From: an uncultured Saprospiraceae bacterium
Lineage (GTDB): Bacteria > Bacteroidota > Bacteroidia > Chitinophagales > Saprospiraceae
DNA: 64,000 nucleotides
Assembly: GCA_937951615.1 (NCBI GenBank)
Contig: CALFBH010000096.1
Location: 20,222-84,221, forward strand
Direction: 5' to 3'
The number at the start of each line of letters is the position of its first letter. The stretch's first letter is position 1. A model generated the notes under the pieces. The model ran no database searches, was not told the origin of the DNA, and was given only the letters and a program-made list of their open reading frames with translations. A program made the translations under genes and the position numbers. Of the stretch, positions 34,302 to 44,236 are shown piece after piece.

Positions 34302-35747
34302 ATGAAAAAGACACCTTTAATAGGCAGGATAGAAGAACGGAAAATATTGGACATGGCTTTGCATTCGCCAAAGGCTGAAATGATTTCTATTGTTGGACGT
34401 CGACGGGTTGGGAAAACCTTTTTGGTAAAATCAGTCTATAAAAATGAGATTGATTTTGAGATTACGGGTATTCAATATGCTTCGAGGAAAGAGCAGCTCC
34501 GGAATTTCATGCTTCAGATTGCCAATTTTTCAAAAAGCAATTTTCCGATTACAGAACCCAAAGACTGGTTAGAGGCTTTTTATTTATTGTCAAAATTTTT
34601 AGAAGCGAAACAAAAGAAAAAAAAACTGGTGGTCTTTTTAGATGAACTACCCTGGTTGTCCACGCATAAATCGGGTTTCCTGAAAGGCTTGAGTTATTTC
34701 TGGAATAGCTGGGCGGTCAATCAGGACATTGTGGTCGTAATATGTGGTTCAGCAGCTTCGTGGATGATAAAGAAGGTTGTGCATCATAAAGGCGGTTTGC
34801 ACAATCGTATTACTCGTCGAATTACTTTAAAACCATTTAACCTGTCGGAAACAGAAAACTTTTTAAAAGCTAAAAGTATAAATTTTGACCGCTACCAGAT
34901 TTTACATTTATATATGGCAATGGGGGGCGTTCCGCATTATCTGGATGAAATTGAAAAGGGAAAAAGTGCGGCTCAAAATATCAATAAAATTTGTTTCTCG
35001 GAAAATGGATTACTGTACGACGAGTTTTCAAAATTATACAGTTCGCTATTTGAAAATTCCGAATCGCACATTGCTGTCATTCGTGCATTAGCCAAAAAAC
35101 GAAAAGGACTGACCCGCCCAGAAATTGTTAAAAATGCTGGCTTATCTGAAGGTGGAGGAGTAGCAACGGTTCTGGAAGAATTGCGACATTCTGGCTTTAT
35201 TTCGATGTATTATCCTTTTGGCAAAAAGAAAAAAGACAGCCTGTACCGCCTGACGGATGAGTATTCATTGTTTTATCTTCGGTTTATTGAAAATAATCAG
35301 AATGAAAAAGAAGGAATCTGGCAACAACTTAGTCAGCAGCAATCGTACAAAACCTGGGCAGGTTATGCTTTTGAAAGTATATGCCTCAAGCACCTACCGC
35401 AAATCAAACAGGCACTGAGCATTGCCGGTATATATTCTACTGCTTCTGCTTTTTTCAAAAAAGGAACTGCCGATAAGCCTGGCTTGCAAATTGACCTGCT
35501 GATAGACCGTAGCGATCATGTTATCAATGTCTGTGAAATGAAGTTTTATAGTGGAGAAATGACGCTGACAAAAGCTATGGCAAAGGAACTTCGCGACAGA
35601 ATTACTCGCTTTAAAACAACCAGCAAAACCCGCAAACAAATTTTTCTGATACTCATTACTACTTTTGGACTACAGCATAATGAGCATAGTCTGGGATTGG
35701 TGGATGAGGTTTTGACGATTGAAGCACTATTTAGAGCAACAGTATAA
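34302..35747 (+). CDS. Archaeal-type AAA+ ATPase with C-terminal PD-(D/E)XK-like domain
   Basis: 481 aa. P-loop GRRRVGKTFLVK (about 31-42), Walker B LVVFLDELPWL, sensor VVVICGSAASWM, and LHNRITRRITLKPFNLSE with MGGVPHYLDEI form the ATP-binding core. A winged helix follows (KKRKGLTRPEIVKNAGL). The tail (DUF234-like) carries IDLLIDR...NVCEMKFYSGEM, a D-(x)n-ExK pattern of restriction-endonuclease-like folds. Such solitary ATPases are frequent in Bacteroidota and archaea; their role is unknown, with a toxin or mobile-element link often suspected. It converges on the DsbA-like gene with 4 bp between stops. The promoter region is an unusual double palindrome. Confidence 0.88.
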   Translation: MKKTPLIGRIEERKILDMALHSPKAEMISIVGRRRVGKTFLVKSVYKNEIDFEITGIQYASRKEQLRNFMLQIANFSKSNFPITEPKDWLEAFYLLSKFLEAKQKKKKLVVFLDELPWLSTHKSGFLKGLSYFWNSWAVNQDIVVVICGSAASWMIKKVVHHKGGLHNRITRRITLKPFNLSETENFLKAKSINFDRYQILHLYMAMGGVPHYLDEIEKGKSAAQNINKICFSENGLLYDEFSKLYSSLFENSESHIAVIRALAKKRKGLTRPEIVKNAGLSEGGGVATVLEELRHSGFISMYYPFGKKKKDSLYRLTDEYSLFYLRFIENNQNEKEGIWQQLSQQQSYKTWAGYAFESICLKHLPQIKQALSIAGIYSTASAFFKKGTADKPGLQIDLLIDRSDHVINVCEMKFYSGEMTLTKAMAKELRDRITRFKTTSKTRKQIFLILITTFGLQHNEHSLGLVDEVLTIEALFRATV

Positions 35748-35751
35748 AACT

Positions 35752-36420
35752 CTACTTACGAATAAGTTTTTCAATACGCTGTGCAATATCCTCATAGCTA
35801 GTATAGCCATTGGCAATGAGCGTAAGTTGCTCACCTTGCTGCAAAATCAAAGCTGGGAATCCTTGAACGCCCATTTCACCAGCACGTTCAAAATCTTTTC
35901 GCACCAGTTCTTTCATTTCATCGGATTTAAACAACTTATCAAACTCCTCGGTGTCAATTTCAAGCGTAGTCAATATATCGTGGTAGCTTTCTGCAAGATG
36001 TGTGTTTTTATTGTGCAGATAAAACAACTTTTGCACTTCATGAAAAAATGCAAACTCTTTGTCGGGCTGCAATTGTCGCACAATAACTGTCGCTCGTGCA
36101 GGCGGTTCTGTATCATAAGTCATTTCCTGGTCATCCAGAATGCCATAAGTGAAAGGCTGACCACTCGCCTCATGCACCGCTTCCCAATGATGCGTCAAAA
36201 AGTCTTTCAACTCCACCATCGTCTGCGTATTATAAGGTCGCAGCCCGCCCATGACCAATTCAAAATCCAACTCGTCGTCGTATTTTTCGCGGACTTGCTC
36301 CAACTCGCCTGCAATGCCGTAGCACCAGGAACACATGGGGTCGCCGATGTAGATTAAAGTTGGTTTTGCTGTGTTCATGGATAACATGGATAGTATAGTG
36401 AGCGTGATGATGTGCTGCAT
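35752..36420 (-). CDS. DsbA/FrnE-like thioredoxin-fold protein
   Basis: 222 aa. The start MQHIITLTILSMLSMNTAKPTL may be a weak export signal or an N-terminal strand. The active site is YIGDPMCSWCYGI (CxxC with Trp, typical of FrnE/DsbA-like oxidoreductases), followed by a helical insert and the cis-Pro region GVQGFPALIL. The likely job is dithiol/disulfide exchange. No dedicated partner gene is near. Its plus-strand neighbour ends 4 bp away, and palindrome C2 lies 160 bp upstream. Confidence 0.88.
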   Translation of the reverse strand: MQHIITLTILSMLSMNTAKPTLIYIGDPMCSWCYGIAGELEQVREKYDDELDFELVMGGLRPYNTQTMVELKDFLTHHWEAVHEASGQPFTYGILDDQEMTYDTEPPARATVIVRQLQPDKEFAFFHEVQKLFYLHNKNTHLAESYHDILTTLEIDTEEFDKLFKSDEMKELVRKDFERAGEMGVQGFPALILQQGEQLTLIANGYTSYEDIAQRIEKLIRK

Positions 36421-36578
36421 TGTTTTGTTTGTTTTGTGGGGTGAATTTACGAATTTCTACAATGACATGCACGATTTGGCAGAAATCATGTGCAGAACAA
36501 ATTGTACAATCTCCATTCGCCCATGGTTAAAACCATCGGCTACCAAATAGTCCGTGTCTACGACACTTTGCAAAGCCT

Positions 36579-36716
36579 CCGTAATGACGACTTTAGCCGT
36601 CATACAAATGCCCCCACCCGTTATCGCGGAATTCTATGTTAAAACCAAACATACATACTGTTTTTTTTACAGAAAACTGTACTACATTCATACGACGGCT
36701 AAAGTCGTCGGTACTG
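36579..36716. repeat. Family C palindromic element, copy 2
   Basis: CCGTAATGACGACTTTAGCC at the left, complement GGCTAAAGTCGTCGGTAC at the right. Its arms match copy 1 (21517) but the centre is different. Upstream, 36530-36565 holds GGCTACCA...GTGTCTACGACACTT, which also occurs near 30317-30350. No gene seen in 36421-36846. Confidence 0.75.
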
Positions 36717-36846
36717 TTGGTAATATTTTTCATCAAAATTTAAAAAGATTCATAAAAACATTTTATAACTTCACAAAACAACTATCATTATAAAAAATCA
36801 CTATGGCAAACCTCAGACATTTTGTCGAACTTGTTAAATCTTTATT

Positions 36847-39800
36847 CTAATTCACCAAACTCCGAAAATCAACCGGCACCACCCGCGAAACACCCTGCTC
36901 CGCCATCGTCACCCCATAAATAATATCAACAGCCGACATCGTCTGCTTATTATGCGTGATAATGATGAACTGCGAGTCCTGTGAGAATTTCTTGATAATC
37001 TTATTGAACTTACCGATATTGGCATCGTCAAGCGGCGCATCTACCTCGTCGAAAATACAGAAAGGGGCGGGTTTGAGTAGGTAGAGCGAGAAGAGTAGGG
37101 CAGTGGCAGTCAGGGTTTTTTCACCACCGGAAAGCTGATTGATGGTCTGCGGGCGTTTGCCTTTTGGGCGGGCGATGATTTTGATTTTGGAGTCCAATGG
37201 ATTTTCTTCGTCTTCGAGAATCAGGTCGCAGGTGTCATCATCGGTAAAGAGGCTACGGAAGACATTTTTGAAATGCTCGCGTACCTCTGTGAAGGCTTTC
37301 ATGAAATGCTCGGTGGCAGTGGTTTCTATTTCGTCAATCGTTTCTAAAAGCGTGGATTTTGCGGCAAGCAAATCATTGCGCTGACCAGAGATGAACTCAT
37401 AACGCTCATTCATTTCGTCGTAGGCTTCGACTGCCATGGGGTTGATTTCTCCGTAATTATCTAGGCGACCTTTAAGTCGGCTGACCTTGCTTTCCAGTTC
37501 GTTTTTATTCAATTCAGGATTGGGTTCTTTTTTGAGAATATCGTCTAAGTCGATACCAAATTCCACTTTCATACGCTCTCCAATGGAGGTCAGTTCGAGC
37601 CTGATTTCGTTATATTTATCTTTCAAATTGCCAATCAGCATTTGCGAATCTTGTACGACACGACGTGCCTGTCGCAACTCACTATCCAACTCATTGATGC
37701 TGCCTCTTGCCTGATAATAATTTTGCTCGGCAAGATTGAGATCGCCTTCAAAAGTTGTTTTTTGTTGGTATAAACCGACGAGATCTGCTTCCAGTTTTTC
37801 TATGTTTTGTTGCGTTTGTATCAGGTCTTGCGCAGCTTCTGCTTTGGATTGCTGATCAGTGGCCATTTTTGCCTTGATACCGCTGAGTTGATTTTCCCGA
37901 AAGGTGAGTTCCCGACTTAGTGCAGTAGTCTTGTTTTGCTGGCGGATAAATTCGATATTTTTCTGGTTATAATTGGTCGAGGCTTTGCTCAATGACTCTG
38001 CTGCTAGTCGGTACGAGCTGTCCATTTGTGCAATGTGCTGTTGGATTTGGCCATAGTCGCCCTTGAAACCAGCCAGTTGAACGGTGATTTGTTCGTCCTG
38101 TGTTTCCAGCTCTTTGATGCGCTCTTCGCTTTGTATTTTTTTGCGTTGAAAATCTTTCAGAAAGGTCTCAAAATTTTCCAGACGGGTTTGTAGTCCGACT
38201 GTTTCTTGCTGCAAAGTATTGAGGGCATCTTTTTCTTTACGAATCAACTCTTCCTGCGAAGCATTGCGCAATTCCTGTAATCTCTGACGCGATTTTTCAA
38301 ATTTTTCGGTGAGCGTTTTGCCGCTGCTTTCCAGTGTCGCAATATCTTTTTTAAGAATGTCGAGATTCTTTTTTCGACCAATCCGTTTGCCTTCAAATAG
38401 ACCGACTGAACCACCTGAAATCGTGAAGCGGGTTTTGACAAATTTTCCACTTTTAGACAAAGCAATGGTCTCGTCTGAGAGCAGTTTGTCGGTGTCGACT
38501 TCACCATCGGTCAGCCATACATTGCCGAGTAGGTAATTGGCAAGATGCTGATATGCTGGCTCGGTTTCTACCACGTCGAGTGAGTGAATGGCATTGGCGG
38601 AGGGTGATGGAGCTTTAGCTTTGGCGTAAGCCGCAAATTTATCCAACAGAAAGAAATTGGCTTTGCCTTTTTGTGAACGACTCAGCAAACTGATGGCTTT
38701 GATGGCTTCTATTTCATTTTTGACTACATAATAATTCATGTAGTTTTCGAGATAGTTCTCAATAGCAATCCGATAATCTTTCGGACAGTAAATAATATCT
38801 GAGAGCAAAGGCGCTTTGGTGTCCCAATCTCGGCTTTTGTTCAAAAACCGAATAGATTCGGGAAAACCTTCCAGATTTTCTACCAGACTCTTGGTGAGTT
38901 GGTATTCATTGCGTTTGGAATCCAATTGGCGATTCAGCACCACAATTTCCTGCTTGGTCGTTTCGACTTCTAGGTTGGTGGCTTCTATTTTTATCTTGCG
39001 GTCGCCTTCTTCTTCTTCCAACTGGCTGACAAATTTGCTTTTGTCGCCACGCACTTTGCTCAATTCTTCATATCGACTGCGCAAGTCGCCGACTTCTTCC
39101 TGGCGGCGGGTAATTTCTGTATTATGATGGGCAATATCGTGTTGCAGGGTATCGCGTTGCGAAGCATGAATCGCTACTTTTTTCTCCAATTCAAAAACCT
39201 GTCGTTCCAGTTGTTGCTGATTGGTCATAAAACCATCGAGTTCCGATTTCAGCGAGCCGTGGTCGTTTTTGATGCGGTTGAGTGTGAGTTGGGCTTCTTT
39301 GAGTTGGGTTTCGAGGGTGGTTTCAATGGTGTTTTCTTTATCTATTTCACCTTTATAATATAGGATGTCTTTTTGCACCTGCGTCAGACTGCCCTGTGCG
39401 GTTTCTATTTGATTGAAAAGATTGGACTCATTTTGTTTGATAAACTGAATACGTTGGGTGAAAACCCGCTTATCATTTTCCTTGCCACGAATACTACCGA
39501 CCAGGTCATTCAGTTTTTTCTGTTGTTCCGAAAGGGCTTTTTCTTCATCAATATTCCCAGCTTTTGCTTTTTCTAGTGCTGCTTCCAACTGAGTAGCTTT
39601 CGTCTGTGAAGCCAATTGTTCGTCCTCTGCTTTTTGGATTTTAGCTTTGAGGTCTTTATAGGTAGAAGTATGGTCTTTCAGTTTGAAAACCGCCAGTTCT
39701 ATACTCAGTTGTTTATACTCCTCTTTGAGTTCAAAATATCGCTTGGCGCGTTTGGCTTGTTTTTCCAGTGTTTTTAAGTTGCCTTCTATTTCAAATAAAA

Positions 39801-40380
39801 GGTCTTCTACCCGTGCAAGATCGGCTTCTGTGCCTTTAAGTTTGTTGAAAGTTTGTCGCTTGCGCTCTTTGTATTTGGAAATCCCGGCAGCCTGTTCAAA
39901 CAATCGGCGGCGGGAATTTTCGCGGTCGCTCAGCAAATCATCGACCATGCCGAGCGCGATAATCGCATAAGAATTGGACCCAATTCCAGTATCCAAAAAC
40001 AAGGATTTGATGTCTTTCAGTCGGCAGGGCACATTATTCAGTCGGTATTCACTTTCCCCACTTCTGTACAACATCCGCGTAATCGTGACCGTATGATACT
40101 CCGTCGGCAGAATGTTTTTGGTGTTTTCAAAAGTCAGCGAGACTTCTGCAATACCGCCCGCTTTTCGCTTCTTCGTCCCACTAAAAATGACGCTCGACAT
40201 CTTATCAGAACGCAATTCACTACTGCGCTGCTCGCCCAATACCCAGCGTATCGCATCGACGATATTGGATTTACCACAGCCATTCGGACCAACAATGCCT
40301 GTTATGTTTTCATTGAAATTAACAGTTGTTTTGTCCGCAAAACTTTTGAATCCCTTTATCTCTAAGGTTTTTAACTCCAT
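36847..40380 (-). CDS. smc: Chromosome segregation protein SMC
   Basis: 1177 aa, full length. Walker A GPNGCGKSNIVDAIRWVLGEQ at about 32-52; Q-loop region; a first coiled coil to about residue 500; a hinge (GFPESIRFLNKS ... FLLDKFAAYAKAKA ... TISGGSVGLFEGKRIGRKK) at about 510-670; a second coiled coil; then signature LSGGEKTLTATALLFSLY and Walker B APFCIFDEVDAPLDDANI. It compacts and separates chromosomes with ScpA/ScpB, which are not in the window. A solitary gene; its short upstream region leads into palindrome G. Confidence 0.97.
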   Translation of the reverse strand: MELKTLEIKGFKSFADKTTVNFNENITGIVGPNGCGKSNIVDAIRWVLGEQRSSELRSDKMSSVIFSGTKKRKAGGIAEVSLTFENTKNILPTEYHTVTITRMLYRSGESEYRLNNVPCRLKDIKSLFLDTGIGSNSYAIIALGMVDDLLSDRENSRRRLFEQAAGISKYKERKRQTFNKLKGTEADLARVEDLLFEIEGNLKTLEKQAKRAKRYFELKEEYKQLSIELAVFKLKDHTSTYKDLKAKIQKAEDEQLASQTKATQLEAALEKAKAGNIDEEKALSEQQKKLNDLVGSIRGKENDKRVFTQRIQFIKQNESNLFNQIETAQGSLTQVQKDILYYKGEIDKENTIETTLETQLKEAQLTLNRIKNDHGSLKSELDGFMTNQQQLERQVFELEKKVAIHASQRDTLQHDIAHHNTEITRRQEEVGDLRSRYEELSKVRGDKSKFVSQLEEEEGDRKIKIEATNLEVETTKQEIVVLNRQLDSKRNEYQLTKSLVENLEGFPESIRFLNKSRDWDTKAPLLSDIIYCPKDYRIAIENYLENYMNYYVVKNEIEAIKAISLLSRSQKGKANFFLLDKFAAYAKAKAPSPSANAIHSLDVVETEPAYQHLANYLLGNVWLTDGEVDTDKLLSDETIALSKSGKFVKTRFTISGGSVGLFEGKRIGRKKNLDILKKDIATLESSGKTLTEKFEKSRQRLQELRNASQEELIRKEKDALNTLQQETVGLQTRLENFETFLKDFQRKKIQSEERIKELETQDEQITVQLAGFKGDYGQIQQHIAQMDSSYRLAAESLSKASTNYNQKNIEFIRQQNKTTALSRELTFRENQLSGIKAKMATDQQSKAEAAQDLIQTQQNIEKLEADLVGLYQQKTTFEGDLNLAEQNYYQARGSINELDSELRQARRVVQDSQMLIGNLKDKYNEIRLELTSIGERMKVEFGIDLDDILKKEPNPELNKNELESKVSRLKGRLDNYGEINPMAVEAYDEMNERYEFISGQRNDLLAAKSTLLETIDEIETTATEHFMKAFTEVREHFKNVFRSLFTDDDTCDLILEDEENPLDSKIKIIARPKGKRPQTINQLSGGEKTLTATALLFSLYLLKPAPFCIFDEVDAPLDDANIGKFNKIIKKFSQDSQFIIITHNKQTMSAVDIIYGVTMAEQGVSRVVPVDFRSLVN

Positions 40381-40440
40381 TTGCTGTGGGTGCTGTGCAC
40401 CTTTTTAAAATTCCAAAACTAAAAGTACCAAATTCTAAAT

Positions 40441-40566
40441 TTAGAAGCGGGAGGCGAGACCATTGCATTGCGAGAAGCGAGACATAATAATAATGCCAAA
40501 GGCATTAACGTTTTTCTTTTCTCTTCTCGCAGCGAAGCGGTCTCGCTTCTGACTTCTCGCTTCTAA
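40441..40566. repeat. Palindromic element G
   Basis: TTAGAAGCGGGAGGCGAGAC at the left and GTCTCGCTTCTGACTTCTCG plus CTTCTAA at the right are largely complementary. The inner ATGCCAAAGGCAT is a second small hairpin. It lies upstream of smc in 40381-40720. Confidence 0.65.
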
Positions 40567-40721
40567 AGAAAGCAAAAATACGGAGAAAATAAGGTTTGCA
40601 GAAATCTGACGGAAATCGTTATGCACAAAGTTTACACAGGTTTTTTGGGGTTTTCAACATTTTTGGGGTGGTGATTAGTTATTTGTGCATTGGTAACTGG
40701 TTGATTAAGTGTATTGGATGA

Positions 40722-40752
40722 TTGGAGGCTTCTTAATAGTTTGGTATCTTTG
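40722..40752 (+). promoter_or_regulatory. Promoter of the DUF6155 gene
   Basis: TTG 40722-40724, 20 nt, TATCTTTG 40745-40752: exact -33/-7 Bacteroidota consensus, 36 nt before the chosen ATG 40789. Confidence 0.7.
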
Positions 40753-40788
40753 GCAAAAGAAATATTAAAATCTGAAAAAAGGTTAAAT

Positions 40789-41313
40789 ATGGGAAAATCA
40801 GTAAAAACAGAATTGAATAAATACCTAAAAGAGCTGAGTCGGGCTGAGCTAGAAAGCGAGGTCAAAAAGCTTTATTCGAAATTCAAGGAGGTGAAGAAAT
40901 ATTATGAAATGGAGTTTTGCGAGGATACGACTGAAATCCTCAATGAATATAAGAATAAAATAAAACAGGAATATTTCCCCAAAAGAAGTTTTGGGAGAGC
41001 CAGGAATAGTGTAAGTAAAAAAGTCATTTCTGATTTCAAGAAAATATCTATCTTTCAGAAAGATGTCATCGAATTGCTTTTATACCGAGTGGAAATGATG
41101 ATTGAATTCTCACAAGCTTATGGAGATATTAATGGATCGTTTTATAATTCCTTAGAAAGCTCGTTTGAGGAGGCTTGTAAATTAACTTCTCAGGAAAAAT
41201 TAGAAAAAGAGTATAAAAAAGAATGTAGTAGGCTAGTGGATGCAACTTCCCGTTTTGGCTGGGGAGTACATGAGGGATTATCATACAGCTATGAAGATTA
41301 CTTTGGAGAATAA
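40789..41313 (+). CDS. DUF6155-like cytoplasmic protein
   Basis: 174 aa from ATG 40789 (MGKSVKTELNKYLKELSRAEL). An upstream in-frame ATG (40714) lies before the promoter and is rejected. The protein is highly charged and helical: ELESEVKKLYSKFKEVKKYYEMEF, IFQKDVIELLLYRVEMMIEFSQAYGDIN, and FGWGVHEGLSYSYEDYFGE at the end. The pattern LxxYLKxLS...LYxKFKxVKxYY matches small DUF6155 proteins as I remember them; no function is known. The following small genes are on the same strand. Confidence 0.75.
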   Translation: MGKSVKTELNKYLKELSRAELESEVKKLYSKFKEVKKYYEMEFCEDTTEILNEYKNKIKQEYFPKRSFGRARNSVSKKVISDFKKISIFQKDVIELLLYRVEMMIEFSQAYGDINGSFYNSLESSFEEACKLTSQEKLEKEYKKECSRLVDATSRFGWGVHEGLSYSYEDYFGE

Positions 41314-41325
41314 AGCCAATAAATC

Positions 41326-41469
41326 ATGATAACAAGAGAACAACTTTTGATAAAAAAGGTAGAACCTGTTCTTCCAATAATTGTATTTCCTGAAAGGACA
41401 GTGCTAACAAAAAAACGAGAGAATTTTGAAGATGCATCAATGGACTTGAAGACCGAATTGGAAATTTGA
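41326..41469 (+). CDS. Possible small protein or gene remnant (47 aa)
   Basis: ATG 41326, 12 nt after the DUF6155 stop, opens 47 codons (MITREQLLIKKVEPVLPIIV...). The composition is protein-like (alternating hydrophobic and charged) and the spacing suggests translation after the DUF6155 gene. No family recognised. It could be the truncated front of a lost gene. Confidence 0.35.
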   Translation: MITREQLLIKKVEPVLPIIVFPERTVLTKKRENFEDASMDLKTELEI

Positions 41470-41543
41470 ATAAAAATAAAGCATAAATAATTAATAACCT
41501 GTATCTTTGAAAAAATCATTTCATTTACATAAAAAGTAAAAGT

Positions 41544-41771
41544 ATGACAAAACAAAGCAAACCGCTAACCAATCTACAATTGGAATTGCTAAAAATATAC
41601 AGTTTTGGCATTACAGATGAGCAATTGCTGGAAGTCAAAGATGTTTTAAGCAGATATTTTGCAGATAAGGCGACAGAAGAAATGGATAGATTGTGGGACG
41701 AAAAAGGCTGGACAAATGACACAATGGATGAGTGGCTAAAAGGAGATAATAAAGGTATAGGTAAGACATGA
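41544..41771 (+). CDS. Antitoxin-like protein without its toxin
   Basis: 75 aa: LTNLQLELLKIYSFGITDEQLLEVKDVLSRYFADKATEEMDRLWDEKGWTNDTMDEWLKG. The pattern LTxLQxELLKLYS...L.EIK..L..YFA.KA...D..W.EKGW...TM..WL is, in my recollection, that of small proteins encoded directly upstream of PIN-domain toxins in Bacteroidota and cyanobacteria, so I infer an antitoxin. Where a PIN gene would start, 41768 (ATGAAAGCAAAACATC) opens only seven codons. The toxin is therefore absent. A TATCTTTG -7 motif lies at 41502-41509. Confidence 0.7.
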   Translation: MTKQSKPLTNLQLELLKIYSFGITDEQLLEVKDVLSRYFADKATEEMDRLWDEKGWTNDTMDEWLKGDNKGIGKT

Positions 41772-41848
41772 AAGCAAAACATCAGATTTTTTAGAGATAG
41801 TGAAAGATATATAATCTCCCAATACAAGATCACAAAGCAAACCTAAAA

Positions 41849-41995
41849 CTACGCCTCCTCCAATTCCCGCCTAAGCAAAAACTGAACAACAGCATGAGGC
41901 AACACCCTGTAGTGTTTGACAAAGGATTTGGTGGCAGCGTAAGCCGACATTTTGGGGACGGGCTGGAAAGACGTGTTGGAACTGATATTGATGAT
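41849..41995 (-). pseudogene. Remnant of a short-chain dehydrogenase (SDR) gene
   Basis: Directly after the TGA of the permease gene, in the same frame, 48 codons read IINISSNTSFQPVPKMSAYAATKSFVKHYR then VLPHAVVQFLLRRELEEA and stop. SAYAATKSFVKHY is the SDR catalytic Y-xxx-K block, and IINISS the preceding catalytic-Ser strand. The N-terminal NAD-binding half and about 100 residues after the YxxxK helix are missing, so this is a doubly deleted pseudogene. The junction with the permease may be a deletion fusion point. Confidence 0.75.
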
Positions 41996-43243
41996 TCATG
42001 GAACCGCAACCCGAGGATCAAGAATCGCATAAAACACATCCACCAAAATGTTGATGATGACAAAAACAAAGGCAGCAAACAAAACAGAACCCAGCACAAC
42101 AGGCAGGTCATAATCCACCAATGCATTGATGGTCAGTAAGCCCAATCCATTGAAATTGAAGACCTTTTCTACGAAAAATGCACCGGCGAGCAGACTGGCA
42201 AACCAGCCAGAGGCAGCTGTCAAAACGGGATTCAGGGCATTGCGTAAAGCATGTTTGAAAATAACCGCATAAAAAGACAAGCCCTTTGCCCGTGCGGTGC
42301 GAATATAATCCTCATTCAAGACATCAAGCATCGACGAACGGGTCAGTTGGGTAATCAGTGCAACAGGACGAATGCCCAACGCAATAGCAGGTAGAATGAG
42401 GTTTTTCCACACAAATATTTTTTCTCCAGTGAAATTATCAACATCCGTCAGCCCGCCCTGAATGTTGAGTCCAGTATAAGGTCCGAGATAATAACCGAAA
42501 ATAATGGCAATGATAATTCCAGTCACATAGCTCGGCAGCGAGTAGCCCAGCGTAGAGATAATGACGGCAAAATTATCAAACCAAGAGTATTGTTTGAGCG
42601 AAGCAATGATGCCCAGCACCACGCCAATCAAGATGCCAAAAAACATAGCCGTAGCAGCGAGAATAAGGGTTTGAGGAATCGCTTCTGCCAGCATATCGGA
42701 CACTTTTCTACCGCTTTGGAAGGACTCGCGCAGGTGAGGTGTTTTGGCGACCAGCACTTGTTTCCCGAAATGAATCAACTTAAAAAACTGGTATTTATTG
42801 GAATTATAATCGCTGTTTTCATGGATGGAAATAGGGGAGATGTCATTCAAGTACAAACGAAACTGCGTGGTCAGTGGCTTGTCCAGCCCAATTTCTTTTT
42901 GTTTCTGCTCAATCATGGCTGCATCGGCGTTTTGTCCGAAAGTCAGTTGTGCCGGATCGACAGGAGCGAGATAAATAATGGAAAGAATAATCAGCGTGAC
43001 CAGCAAAATGACAATTGCGCCATAGCCGAGCCGTTTGGCTATGAAAGCAGGATGTTGCGCAGCAAAGCGAAGAAAAGACAGACCTGCTACCAGTCCGCCC
43101 GTCAGCAATAATGCGCCAATAAGGTCAAACTTTCTGGCGACCAAAACAATCAGGAACAACACAATGGCTATTCCCCCTTTCAACATGGCGGGAGTCAATT
43201 TTTTGATGATAATCTTTTTTGCTTTTAGCAAAAAAAATAACAA
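41996..43243 (-). CDS. Oligopeptide/dipeptide-type ABC permease (DppB family)
   Basis: 415 aa. After two short N-terminal membrane helices comes the DppB core: RLGYGAIVILLVTLIILSIIYLAPVDPAQ, EIGLDKPLTTQFRLYL, then five helices with the inner-membrane loop LTRSSMLDVLNEDYIRTARAKGLSFYAVIFKHALRNALNP (EAA motif) and an end IINILVDVFYAILDPRVAVP. It should import (or export) peptides or nickel chelates with a DppC-type partner, ATPases and a binding protein, none of which is here. The stop is immediately followed by an SDR remnant in frame, so the 3' end may be rearranged, though DPRV endings are normal for the family. Confidence 0.9.
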   Translation of the reverse strand: MLFFLLKAKKIIIKKLTPAMLKGGIAIVLFLIVLVARKFDLIGALLLTGGLVAGLSFLRFAAQHPAFIAKRLGYGAIVILLVTLIILSIIYLAPVDPAQLTFGQNADAAMIEQKQKEIGLDKPLTTQFRLYLNDISPISIHENSDYNSNKYQFFKLIHFGKQVLVAKTPHLRESFQSGRKVSDMLAEAIPQTLILAATAMFFGILIGVVLGIIASLKQYSWFDNFAVIISTLGYSLPSYVTGIIIAIIFGYYLGPYTGLNIQGGLTDVDNFTGEKIFVWKNLILPAIALGIRPVALITQLTRSSMLDVLNEDYIRTARAKGLSFYAVIFKHALRNALNPVLTAASGWFASLLAGAFFVEKVFNFNGLGLLTINALVDYDLPVVLGSVLFAAFVFVIINILVDVFYAILDPRVAVP

Positions 43244-43271
43244 ATAAGAAGAGAATCATAAACACGTATAA

Positions 43272-43966
<695 letters not shown>

Positions 43967-44111
43967 GACTATGTTTTGGTAATCGGTAAAAACTGTTAGT
44001 TAGGTTGTTCGATTATTCGTAACCGCAAAATTAAGAAAAACAGGCGTTAAGTGAATGTAATTTTGACATTGATTATTTATAATGTCGTAATCTTAACAAT
44101 TTTATAAGTTA

Positions 44112-44225
44112 GTTGGTCGATAGTCGATAGTCGATAGTCGATGGCTTTTTACGCATTTTGCTATGCAAAATGTATGTTATAGTTGCTTTATTCCACCGAC
44201 TATCGACCATGGACTATGGACCAAC
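44112..44225. repeat. Family E palindromic element, copy 2
   Basis: GTTGGTCGATAG... and ...GGACTATGGACCAAC form the arms. The left arm contains four TCGATAG-type heptamers (44117-44144). The inner CATTTTGCTATGCAAAATG is shared with copy 1 (13571). It fills the gap 43967-44236. Confidence 0.7.
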
Positions 44226-44236
44226 CTTACACTGGT

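Noticed and set aside
35719..36357. 212-codon plus-strand frame
   Set aside because: Antisense to the DsbA/FrnE-like gene, which has a clear CSWC active site.
36803..36850. 15-codon frame MANLRHFVELVKSLF downstream of palindrome C2
   Set aside because: Protein-like but too short to support, and it overlaps the smc stop by 4 bp.
41830..42126. 98-codon minus-strand frame overlapping the permease end
   Set aside because: Out of frame with both the permease and the SDR remnant, with a Cys/Trp-rich artificial composition.
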